From assembly GCA_913058555.1 (NCBI GenBank), contig CAJXRJ010000543.1:1-5321 (forward strand): a stretch of 5,321 nucleotides of DNA, given 5' to 3'. A program made the position numbers and the translations under genes. Of this stretch, positions 1-5,321 are shown piece after piece. Source of the stretch: an uncultured bacterium (GTDB lineage Bacteria; Planctomycetota; UBA1135; GCA-002686595). Each line of letters starts with the position of its first letter. The stretch's first letter is position 1. The notes under the pieces were generated by a model. The model made no database searches. It saw nothing but the letters and a program-made list of their open reading frames with translations, and had not been told where the DNA came from.

Positions 1-1
1 G

Positions 2-595
2 CACGGGGGCTTCGAGGAGCTCTTGGGGGAGCTCATTCGTGCCTGGCGGGGCCCCCTGATCGCCATGCTCCAGGGGTGGCGAGTCCCGAATCCGGTGGAC
101 CTGGCACAGGACGTCTTCGCAGAGCTTTGGCTCTCACGGGCACGTTTCGCCGGCGACTGGGGCGATGACGGGGCCGTGGGCGCCTGGCTGCGCGGCATCG
201 CATGGAACCTCGGGGCAGCGGCCAAGCGGGCGGCGGCGCGGTCCCCGAGATCGTTGGATGCGGGCATCGAACAGTCCCTGGAGGCCGCACCGGAGGCCTC
301 CGCCGAGAAGGGCGTCAGCGATGCCGAAGAATCAGCCCACAGGCGGCAAGCGCTCCGCGCGGCCGTGCTCGGTCTACCCGCAGACCAGCGCACGGTGATC
401 CTGATGTGCGCCGTGGGGCAAACACCCGTCTCACGCGTGGCGGCTCTCTTGGGCGTGTCACCCCGGGCCGTGGAAGGCCGGCTCTATCGAGCCCGCCGCG
501 CCCTCGCAGAGAAGCTCGACTCCGGGTCGACGGGCGCACTCGCGGGCGTGTTCCAACAAGAAGCCAAGCAACAGGACCGGGAGGCCCGAGCATGA
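2..595 (+). CDS. ECF-type RNA polymerase sigma factor, 5'-truncated by window edge
   Basis: Sigma-70 family factor of the extracytoplasmic-function class, which directs RNA polymerase to a specific promoter set in response to a signal. The frame is open back to base 2 with no stop, and the first residues (HGGFEELLGELIRAW) already look like the first helix of sigma region 2, so the true start is probably outside the window; TTG at 23 is a poor internal candidate. In the 197 visible residues, region 2 covers about 1-80, with the core-binding stretch DLAQDVFAELWLSRARF at 33-49. A variable linker covers about 81-112, and region 4 about 114-172. The region 4 helix-turn-helix, at 143-168, includes VAALLGVSPRAVEGRLYRAR and would read the -35 element. 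Region 3 is absent, as expected for ECF factors. The stop overlaps the next gene's start (ATGA), implying co-transcription and translational coupling with that membrane protein. The ECF subgroup cannot be assigned by eye. Confidence 0.93.
   Translation, partial: HGGFEELLGELIRAWRGPLIAMLQGWRVPNPVDLAQDVFAELWLSRARFAGDWGDDGAVGAWLRGIAWNLGAAAKRAAARSPRSLDAGIEQSLEAAPEASAEKGVSDAEESAHRRQALRAAVLGLPADQRTVILMCAVGQTPVSRVAALLGVSPRAVEGRLYRARRALAEKLDSGSTGALAGVFQQEAKQQDREARA
579..584 (+). promoter_or_regulatory. Ribosome binding site of the sigma-coupled membrane protein gene
   Basis: GGGAGG lies 7 bases upstream of the ATG at 592, inside the last codons of the sigma gene. It decides the start of the downstream gene. 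The same frame is open upstream as far as 202, but that stretch overlaps the sigma gene and codes for Arg/Gly-rich sequence typical of a shadow frame. The ATG at 592 has both a good Shine-Dalgarno match and the classic ATGA overlap. Confidence 0.75.
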
Positions 596-2628
596 GTTCT
601 AGATCCAACGACCGCTTCGACGCCTTCTCCGTGGGGGGCCTTGGGGCCGGTAACAAGGACGGTCGACCCACAGGTCTCGAGGAGATTGCGGCGGCCTTCG
701 ACGATCTCGATTCCAACGGGGCTGCCATCCTTCGTGGGGTGGCGGCCCGCGTGGGGGAAGACCTCACTGGCTTTGGCGCAGGGGTCGCACCTGTGTTGCG
801 CGATGACTCGATGCCGGTCCGCGCCGAAGTGCCCAGTGCGGATGCGCCCCTCGATTTGCCGAGGCCGGCCAAGCCCCAGCTTGAGTTGATCCAAGGGCCG
901 TGGACCCAAGAACAGAACGTGGAGCCCGCCAGCTTGGCCTCAAGGGCCGCGAGCGGCTGGGCGGGCTGGCTCAAGCGAGCGGCGGTCCTCGCTCCGGCGG
1001 GAACGGTGAAGCTCGCGACGACGGGCGGTGGCAACGCTGCCGTGGGGGCGAAGGGGGTCTCCACTGTCCTCGTGGGTGGCTCGATGGTCGTCCTCGCAGC
1101 GACGGTGGTCGCCGTCGTGGGAGTTCTCGCGTCCACCTTGAGGTTGGCGGGGGGTGGATCCGCCGCCGATCAGGGCACGGGCGGAAACACGGGTGGCGAT
1201 GGGGTCACCGAGAAGAAGCCGTCGCCCTTTGCCTTTCTGGATCGCGATCACCCTTACTCCAAGTCCATCTACCTTTGGCTGACGTGGATTGGCTACGCCT
1301 TTGTGTTGGTGCTCTCCGGGGGCGTGGGGACTCGCGTGGTGCTGCAAGCCACTTTGGGGCTGGTGCTCTTGGTGGGAACGGCGGCGACGATCTGGGTCGC
1401 ACATGCCGCGCGCGAGGCCACTTTCGAAGGCCTCGGGCGGACGTTGTCTTCTTTCCTCGGGGGGATCGGAACCATGGTCCTCGTGGGAGGGGGGCTTGGG
1501 TCCGCACGGTTGGTCGAGGTGTATGCGCCTATGCTCCTTGTCCTGGTTTCCTTCTCGATTGGAACGGTGCTGAAGGTGCGGGAGAATCCCGACACACAGC
1601 GGTCCGCTCGTTCGAAGCTTGGAGCTCTCGCGCTCGGGCTTGGCGCCATGGGTTGGCTACTTTCGCAGTCGACCTTCGGGACCACGGTCGAAGAGCTTGT
1701 GGAGTACGTGAACGACTTCGACGAATCCCCCGAGGAGCTGCTCGAGTGGGAGGAGCTTGGGCCGATTGCCCGGGCCATCGGGCCCGATGGGCTGGCGCAG
1801 GTCGACAAGGGTCGTCTTCGTGGGTTGCTGGGTGAGGACCTTGGGGAACTGCACCCTTGCACGGTGCATGGTGCCCTCGCCCTTGGACTCTTCAGCCGAG
1901 ACGACCTTGGGCGCCTGGCCGGAGAGTACTGGGAGGACTCCCGGCTCTTCGCGAGGTTCGGTGGGGCATTCCTCGACGACTTCCACGCTGCCGTTCTTGC
2001 GGCCCAGCTCGATGGCGGCCTGGACAAGGAACAGCGATTCTCGCTCAATGCGGAATTGGTGGACTGCTGGCCCCATTTCACAGCCCATGGGGCCCTCGAG
2101 CGGGCTGCCAACGTCCTGCGGATTGCGGAGGCGGGGGGCCTCACGGACTTCGGGGCTTCACGGGCCGTCGAAATCAGGCGCCTGCTGGAGAACCGTTTCG
2201 TCGATAGCTGGGGGCCGTTCCAGGCCAACGGATTCTCAAGTAGCGAGAGCCCCGAGTCAGCGAGTGCATTGACGTACGTGGGCCACGGATGGGTGGACGA
2301 CTCGGTGGCTGCGGTGGAGCTCATGGGCCATCTCAAGCGCTACGACCCGGTGGGCTTCGAAGAGCTCGACGTCGATGTGAAGTCCCTCGCGAGGTTCCTG
2401 ACCCAGGAGGCCGCCATCCGTCGAGTGGGCACCTTCCTTCACGAAGCGCCTCCGGCAGCGGCCGCCCTCATCAGCCTCCGGGTGCTCGTCGGGGATCGGG
2501 CCGACGACCCGCTCTGCCAGGGCATCCGCTGGATCTACTTCGCGGGAATTCTGGTGGCCCTCGGGCTCGTCCTTGGGGCACTCGTCAGCGCGCGGCGGGG
2601 CGAGCGGGCGCTTTACGGCCCTGAGTGA
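592..2628 (+). CDS. Multi-pass membrane protein coupled to ECF sigma gene, candidate anti-sigma factor or sensor
   Basis: A 678-residue protein that I do not recognise as a named family. Residues 1-157 look soluble and partly disordered (Gly/Ala/Pro-rich). Probable membrane segments are 158-181, 225-243, 248-270, 286-304, 311-327 and 342-358. A Gly-rich linker covers about 186-204. Residues 360-644 form a soluble, helix-rich domain, and 646-668 is a final anchor followed by the basic tail RRGER. The basic loop 329-342 and the basic tail suggest that 360-644 lies outside the cytoplasm. Strict alternation of seven segments would also put the N-terminus outside, so one segment may not span. The soluble domain repeats TxHGAL (T424-L429, T497-L502) and has related helix-like stretches near 562-582 and 619-634, suggesting an alpha/alpha-toroid fold like prenyltransferase/squalene-cyclase repeats (weak inference). 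Its 4-base overlap with the sigma gene makes an anti-sigma or signal-receptor role plausible, but no HxxxCxxC zinc motif or FecR-like domain is visible. The start is chosen from the Shine-Dalgarno at 579-584. Confidence 0.85.
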   Translation: MSSRSNDRFDAFSVGGLGAGNKDGRPTGLEEIAAAFDDLDSNGAAILRGVAARVGEDLTGFGAGVAPVLRDDSMPVRAEVPSADAPLDLPRPAKPQLELIQGPWTQEQNVEPASLASRAASGWAGWLKRAAVLAPAGTVKLATTGGGNAAVGAKGVSTVLVGGSMVVLAATVVAVVGVLASTLRLAGGGSAADQGTGGNTGGDGVTEKKPSPFAFLDRDHPYSKSIYLWLTWIGYAFVLVLSGGVGTRVVLQATLGLVLLVGTAATIWVAHAAREATFEGLGRTLSSFLGGIGTMVLVGGGLGSARLVEVYAPMLLVLVSFSIGTVLKVRENPDTQRSARSKLGALALGLGAMGWLLSQSTFGTTVEELVEYVNDFDESPEELLEWEELGPIARAIGPDGLAQVDKGRLRGLLGEDLGELHPCTVHGALALGLFSRDDLGRLAGEYWEDSRLFARFGGAFLDDFHAAVLAAQLDGGLDKEQRFSLNAELVDCWPHFTAHGALERAANVLRIAEAGGLTDFGASRAVEIRRLLENRFVDSWGPFQANGFSSSESPESASALTYVGHGWVDDSVAAVELMGHLKRYDPVGFEELDVDVKSLARFLTQEAAIRRVGTFLHEAPPAAAALISLRVLVGDRADDPLCQGIRWIYFAGILVALGLVLGALVSARRGERALYGPE

Positions 2629-2934
2629 CAGGCGGAAGTCGGAGACGGGGCGAAGGGCCTCTCCCCTTGGCGCGTCTCCGTGACCTCCGGATCCGATGGA
2701 AGCCGCCAGGGCCATTCTCAGTGCCCCAAGCGCGCGCTCCGGGCCCCCGGGGAACCCCGGGCGTCCCGTCGCACCCCTGGCCCGAGGGGGGGGATGCTTC
2801 GCTCGCTCCCCAGGGACCGCCCACTTCCATGGTGGCGCTGGCCCCTGGCATCCATGAGAATCTCGCGCCGCATCGCCCCCGGTCCTTGCCCGTGTCGCAA
2901 GGAGCCGCGCCCACGCCCTTCGCCCCCAGAGTTC
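2629..2934 (+). other. 306-base intergenic region between the sigma/membrane unit and the carboxylase unit
   Basis: This GC-rich stretch is best read as non-coding. It starts with a strong hairpin (2640-2680), then contains a compact GC-rich self-complementary stretch (CCCGGGG, AA, CCCCGGG at 2746-2761) and a run of eight G at 2786-2793. The carboxylase frame is open back to 2680, but the 85 extra residues would be Arg/Pro-rich and do not resemble the start of biotin carboxylases. AAGGAG at 2899-2904 is a good Shine-Dalgarno sequence but lies 30 bases from the ATG at 2935 and has no start codon at normal spacing. I see no convincing -35/-10 promoter, though a promoter for the carboxylase pair is expected here. 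Confidence 0.6.
2640..2680 (+). terminator. Two-tier hairpin after the membrane protein gene, possible terminator
   Basis: CGGAGACG (2640-2647) pairs perfectly with CGTCTCCG (2673-2680). Inside it, AAGGG (2653-2657) pairs with CCCTT (2664-2668) around a 6-base loop, leaving a 5/4-base internal loop between the stems. It begins 12 bases after the stop codon at 2626-2628, where a terminator would be expected. No T-tract follows (next bases TGACCTCCGG), so it is not a canonical intrinsic terminator. It could instead block mRNA 3' decay or act with Rho. The structure is seen directly; the role is inferred. Confidence 0.42.
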
Positions 2935-4443
2935 ATGTTCAAGCGCATCCTGATCGCCAACCGAGGAGAAATCGCCCTGCGGGTGATCCGCACCGCCCGA
3001 GAGATGGGCATCGAGTGCGTGGCTGTCTACTCCGAGGCGGACGCCCAGGCACTCCACACGCGCATGGCCCACGTGGCGGTGCCCCTCGGGGGCATGCTGC
3101 CGTCGGAGTCCTATTTGGACATGGACAAGATCCTGAAGGCGGCCAAAGACACCGGCGCCGAAGCGATCCACCCGGGCTACGGCTTCCTCAGCGAGAACTC
3201 CGTTTTTGCCGGCAAGGTGAAGGCGGCGGGGCTCGCTTGGATCGGGCCCCCGCAAGGGGCCATCGAGACGATGGGGGACAAGATCGTGTCCCGGCGCGCC
3301 ATGAAGGCCGCCGGCGTGCCGATGGTTCCTGGTCTCGTCGATCCCGTGGACGACGTGGCCATGGCCGTCAGGGACGCGGAGGACATCGGTTACCCCATCG
3401 CCATCAAGGCCGCCGCGGGCGGCGGGGGCAAGGGCATTCGGATCGTCCGGGAGCCGTCGGAGATGGAGTCCGCATTCCGGACCGCATCCGGTGAGGCCGT
3501 GGCGGCATTCGGTGACGGTCGCCTTTACCTCGAGCGCTACCTCGACTCCCCGCGGCACATCGAAGTCCAGGTGATGTTCGACAACCACGGGCACGGGGTG
3601 CACTACTTCGAGCGCGAGTGCTCCATCCAGCGGCGCCACCAAAAGCTCGTGGAAGAAGCGCCTTCGGTGGTCCTCGACGAAGCTTTGCGGGCTGAGATCG
3701 GAGAGATCGCGCTGCGTGCGGGCCGGGCCGTCGACTACGAAGGTGCGGGCACCGTCGAGTTCCTCTGGTCCGCCGGCGAAGTCTTCTTCCTTGAGATGAA
3801 CACACGCCTGCAGGTGGAGCATCCCGTGACGGAGATGATCACTGGGGTGGATCTGGTGCGGGAACAGCTGCGCGTGGCCGCCGGCGAGCCCCTCGGCTAC
3901 GAACAGAAAGATCTTTCGATCAACGGGCACTCGATCGAAGTGCGCGTCAACGCGGAGAACCCGTTCTCGGGATTCCTCCCCTCGACCGGCAAGCTGCACA
4001 ACTTGCGCGCTCCTGGCGGACCATGGGTGCGCCTCGACACGTGCATGTACCGGGGCCTTGAGGTCGGCCTTCAATACGATCCCATGCTCGGCAAGCTCAT
4101 CGTTTGGGGGGCCGACCGGGATCAGGCCATTCAGCGCATGATCCGGGCCATCCAGGAGATGAACGTCGGCGGCGTCCATACCGGGCTGCCCGCGGCGCTC
4201 CAGGTCCTCGAACATCCGCGCTTCGTTTCCGGCGACATCGACACGCACTTCCTGGAGAGCCTCACGATCGAGTCTCCGAAGGAGTACGAAGGGCTGGCGG
4301 CCGTGGCCGCTGCCATCTATCGGCATAAGAAGATGAATCGTTCCGCCCTGGCCCCCGCCGCGGGATCCCGCGCCGGCTGGAGCGCCCGTTCGCGCTCTGA
4401 AACCACCTCGTACGTCCAGCGCGCTGGCATGGAGAGCCTCTGA
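2935..4443 (+). CDS. accC: Biotin carboxylase subunit of acetyl-/acyl-CoA carboxylase
   Basis: A 502-residue ATP-grasp enzyme of the cytoplasm that carboxylates the biotin of its carrier protein using ATP and bicarbonate. N-terminal domain: ANRGEIA at 8-14 and HPGYGFLSEN at 79-88. Central ATP-grasp lid: glycine loop GGGGKG at 162-167. Residues matching the E. coli enzyme's active site, all shifted by one, are K116, K158, H208, K237 (in RRHQKLVEEAP), E275, E287, N289, R291, E295 and R337, so it looks fully active. The C-terminal domain ends near 445. A tail of about 45-50 residues beyond the E. coli length (449) is basic and Ser/Ala-rich, resembling tails in the ~500-residue acyl-CoA carboxylase alpha subunits. 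The start is the ATG at 2935 because MFKRILIANRGEIA aligns with family N-termini; the Shine-Dalgarno there is poor. The stop overlaps the carrier gene by one base (TGATG), so the two are an operon. The substrate (acetyl- or propionyl-CoA) cannot be told from this subunit. Confidence 0.97.
   Translation: MFKRILIANRGEIALRVIRTAREMGIECVAVYSEADAQALHTRMAHVAVPLGGMLPSESYLDMDKILKAAKDTGAEAIHPGYGFLSENSVFAGKVKAAGLAWIGPPQGAIETMGDKIVSRRAMKAAGVPMVPGLVDPVDDVAMAVRDAEDIGYPIAIKAAAGGGGKGIRIVREPSEMESAFRTASGEAVAAFGDGRLYLERYLDSPRHIEVQVMFDNHGHGVHYFERECSIQRRHQKLVEEAPSVVLDEALRAEIGEIALRAGRAVDYEGAGTVEFLWSAGEVFFLEMNTRLQVEHPVTEMITGVDLVREQLRVAAGEPLGYEQKDLSINGHSIEVRVNAENPFSGFLPSTGKLHNLRAPGGPWVRLDTCMYRGLEVGLQYDPMLGKLIVWGADRDQAIQRMIRAIQEMNVGGVHTGLPAALQVLEHPRFVSGDIDTHFLESLTIESPKEYEGLAAVAAAIYRHKKMNRSALAPAAGSRAGWSARSRSETTSYVQRAGMESL
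4431..4436 (+). promoter_or_regulatory. Ribosome binding site of the biotin carrier gene
   Basis: GGAGAG lies 6 bases upstream of the ATG at 4443, within the last codons of the biotin carboxylase gene. Together with the TGATG stop/start overlap it fixes the start of the carrier protein and suggests translational coupling. Confidence 0.7.
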
Positions 4444-4955
4444 TGAAGACCTTCGTTGAGATCGCTGGAAAGACCTACGAGACCGAGATCAAAGAGCGCC
4501 ACGGCGAGCTTCAGATCACCCTGGACGGCGAGCCCTGTGAGGTCTCGTACGCGGAGGCTGACAACCTGGGCCAAGTGATCCTGATCCATGGGGGCAAGAG
4601 CTACGCCATGTCCATCGAGGGCAGCCCCTCCGAGGTGTCGATCACCGTGGCCGGCTACCGCTATGACTGCGCCCTCGAAGACGAGAGGGAGCGCGCCGCG
4701 AACCTCGCCTCCAAGGCGGCTTCCAAAGGCGGCGGCCTGCTCAAGGCCGTGATGCCGGGGGTCGTGGTGGAACTCCTCGTCGAAGTGGGGGCCGAGGTCC
4801 AAGAGGGGCAGCCGCTGCTCATTCTTGAGGCCATGAAAATGCAGAACGAGATCGGAGCCCCAGGGGAAGGCGTGGTCCAAGCAATTCACGCGGGCGCCGG
4901 CACGGCGGTGGCGGCGGGGGACAAGCTCATCACCCTCGCGGCGAAGCCAGAGTAG
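4443..4955 (+). CDS. Biotin carboxyl carrier protein of acyl-CoA carboxylase
   Basis: A 170-residue biotin/lipoyl-attachment protein. Its biotinyl lysine shuttles CO2 from the biotin carboxylase encoded just upstream to a carboxyltransferase. The C-terminal domain (about 100-167) carries the hammerhead fold markers: MPG at 104-106, GQPLLILEAMKMQNEI at 122-137, with K132 in AMKM as the biotin site. The N-terminal ~80 residues are strand-rich (MKTFVEIAGKTYETEI, then further short strands) and a short Ala/Lys/Gly linker (about 85-99) joins them to the biotinyl domain. E. coli AccB is of similar length (156 residues) but has a different N-terminus and a Pro/Ala linker. The N-terminal part here looks more like the strand-rich region before the biotinyl domain in propionyl-CoA carboxylase alpha subunits and biotin-dependent decarboxylases, so I leave the symbol blank. 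The start is set by the Shine-Dalgarno at 4431-4436 and the 1-base overlap with accC. No carboxyltransferase gene is visible. Confidence 0.95.
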   Translation: MKTFVEIAGKTYETEIKERHGELQITLDGEPCEVSYAEADNLGQVILIHGGKSYAMSIEGSPSEVSITVAGYRYDCALEDERERAANLASKAASKGGGLLKAVMPGVVVELLVEVGAEVQEGQPLLILEAMKMQNEIGAPGEGVVQAIHAGAGTAVAAGDKLITLAAKPE

Positions 4956-5155
4956 AAGCGAGTAGGCGCGAGTCAAGGGGGGGCTGTGGGGCGCAACGGC
5001 GCAAGCCTGCGGCGGATGGGCCCCTGCTTCGGGGGTCGGAATCCGGTGCTGCCGGCGACGTCCACGCCTGGCTTCGACAGCCACCTCGACTGCAACCTCC
5101 TTGGGGGCCCCGTCCAGGTCTCCAGTTTTTTGGGTTCCCGCTCGATAGGGGCTCC
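4956..5155 (+). other. 200-base intergenic region after the biotin carrier gene
   Basis: I see no convincing gene. It begins with a short direct repeat (GCGAGT at 4958-4963 and 4968-4973) and a run of seven G at 4977-4983. Short GC-rich complementary segments occur, such as CCCC/GGGG around TGCTTC at 5021-5034. A T6 tract sits at 5126-5131 without a good stem directly before it. A promoter or terminator may lie here, but no clear consensus can be named. Confidence 0.5.
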
Positions 5156-5174
5156 ATGGACCTTCAGGAGCCCC
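5148..5174 (+). promoter_or_regulatory. Perfect 8-bp hairpin with a candidate start codon in its loop
   Basis: GGGGCTCC (5148-5155) pairs perfectly with GGAGCCCC (5167-5174) around the 11-base loop ATGGACCTTCA. The ATG of the candidate terminal gene (5156) is the first triplet of the loop, and its only Shine-Dalgarno-like bases (AGGGG, 5147-5151) lie mostly in the 5' arm. If transcribed, the stem would hide the ribosome site, suggesting control of initiation. It could equally be a transcript-end hairpin of the carboxylase operon, though no T-tract follows. The pairing is seen directly; the role is inferred. Confidence 0.4.
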
Positions 5175-5321
5175 AGCTCGGACCCGAAACCCGGGTGGCA
5201 GTGTCGTCGAGCCCCTCTGCGCCCGATCGGGCCCCGTCGGAGCCCGCTCTCGCGGCCCGCGGTGGGCGTAGGCGCATCCGAAGCGGTCCGATCGCCGCTA
5301 TGTTGGCCCTGTCTCTTATAC
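5156..5321 (+). CDS. Possible N-terminus of a membrane protein, cut by contig end
   Basis: From ATG at 5156 the frame stays open to the end. It gives 51 residues of genuine sequence before the adapter-derived bases begin at 5309. The peptide starts MDLQEPQLGPETR, continues through a Ser/Pro/Ala-rich stretch, then has a basic cluster RGGRRRIR (35-42) followed by IAAMLA at the edge. Basic residues before a hydrophobic start fit a cytoplasmic N-tail leading into a first membrane segment. Evidence for translation is thin: the Shine-Dalgarno-like AGGGG is only 4 bases from the ATG and is buried in a hairpin, and long open frames are common at this GC content. No family can be assigned. The last residues read from the window (LSLI) come from adapter and should be ignored. 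Confidence 0.38.
   Translation, partial: MDLQEPQLGPETRVAVSSSPSAPDRAPSEPALAARGGRRRIRSGPIAAMLALSLI
5309..5321. other. Tn5 mosaic-end / Nextera adapter remnant at contig end
   Basis: The last 13 bases, CTGTCTCTTATAC, are identical to the first 13 bases of the standard Nextera transposase adapter read-through sequence (CTGTCTCTTATACACATCT). They sit exactly at the right edge and are AT-richer than the surroundings. The simplest reading is untrimmed library adapter, so genomic sequence ends at about 5308. Confidence 0.9.

Noticed and set aside
202..591. In-frame upstream extension of the membrane protein gene, overlapping the sigma gene
   Set aside because: Overlaps nearly all of a clear ECF sigma gene, gives Arg/Gly-rich sequence, and the ATG at 592 has a proper Shine-Dalgarno and the ATGA overlap.
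2680..2934. 85-residue N-terminal extension of the biotin carboxylase
   Set aside because: Arg/Pro-rich and unlike any family N-terminus; homologues begin at the MFKRILIANRGE position.
2257..4326. Long open frame on the minus strand (689 codons)
   Set aside because: Lies antisense to the biotin carboxylase. Its His/Arg/Gly/Asp-rich composition is that of a shadow frame produced by GC-biased third codon positions, and no motif is recognisable.
5031..5048. tRNA T-arm-like bases (GGGTCGGAATCC)
   Set aside because: No matching acceptor stem, D-arm or anticodon arm can be folded around it.
4317..5084. Minus-strand open frame of 255 codons opposite the biotin carrier gene
   Set aside because: Antisense shadow of the carrier gene, which has an unambiguous AMKM biotin site on the + strand.
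5126..5131. T6 tract as an intrinsic terminator of the carboxylase operon
   Set aside because: No stable stem ends just before it. The nearest pairing (CCTTGG region with CCAGG, 5097-5118) needs a bulge and is about 8 bases away.
5221..5232. 12-base perfect palindrome GCCCGATCGGGC as an operator
   Set aside because: A perfect 12-base palindrome is expected about once per window of this size by chance, and it lies inside the candidate terminal reading frame with no second copy.
5309..5321. Genuine Tn5-like transposon end in the organism
   Set aside because: The match sits exactly at the contig edge and corresponds to library adapter; no transposase or inverted partner is present.

Overview
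The window is a GC-rich (roughly two-thirds G+C), tightly packed bacterial segment, and every recognisable gene is on the + strand. The last 13 bases match the Tn5 mosaic-end/Nextera adapter, so the right edge is a contig end with untrimmed adapter. The left edge cuts into a gene. The source is probably a short metagenomic or draft contig. Phylum cannot be fixed from the sequence. The GC content, the ECF sigma factor paired with a large unfamiliar membrane protein, and the adjacent ~500-residue biotin carboxylase and ~170-residue carrier would fit a planctomycete, a myxobacterium-like lineage or a related uncultured group (inference).

Layout: (1) Positions 2-595 hold an ECF-type RNA polymerase sigma factor lacking its first residues. 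(2) Its stop codon overlaps by 4 bases (ATGA) the start of a 678-residue multi-pass membrane protein (592-2628). That protein has a soluble N-terminal part, a cluster of about six membrane segments, a ~285-residue soluble domain with repeated helical motifs, and a final membrane anchor. Coupling to a sigma gene makes it a candidate anti-sigma factor or signal receptor, although no classical anti-sigma motif is visible. (3) Positions 2629-2934 are a 306-base gap that opens with a two-tier hairpin 12 bases after the stop. (4) Positions 2935-4443 encode a biotin carboxylase with the expected catalytic residues. It overlaps by one base (TGATG) a biotin carboxyl carrier protein at 4443-4955. (5) After a 200-base gap, a short reading frame beginning at 5156 runs off the end and may be the N-terminus of another membrane protein. 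Its start lies in the loop of a perfect 8-bp hairpin.

The window therefore holds two functional units: a sigma/membrane-protein signalling pair, and two of the three parts of a biotin-dependent acyl-CoA carboxylase. Biotin carboxylase charges the carrier with CO2. The carboxyltransferase that would fix the substrate (acetyl-, propionyl- or other acyl-CoA) is not in the window. The main items for follow-up are the sigma-coupled membrane protein with its possible alpha/alpha-toroid domain, the two junction hairpins, and the adapter remnant.
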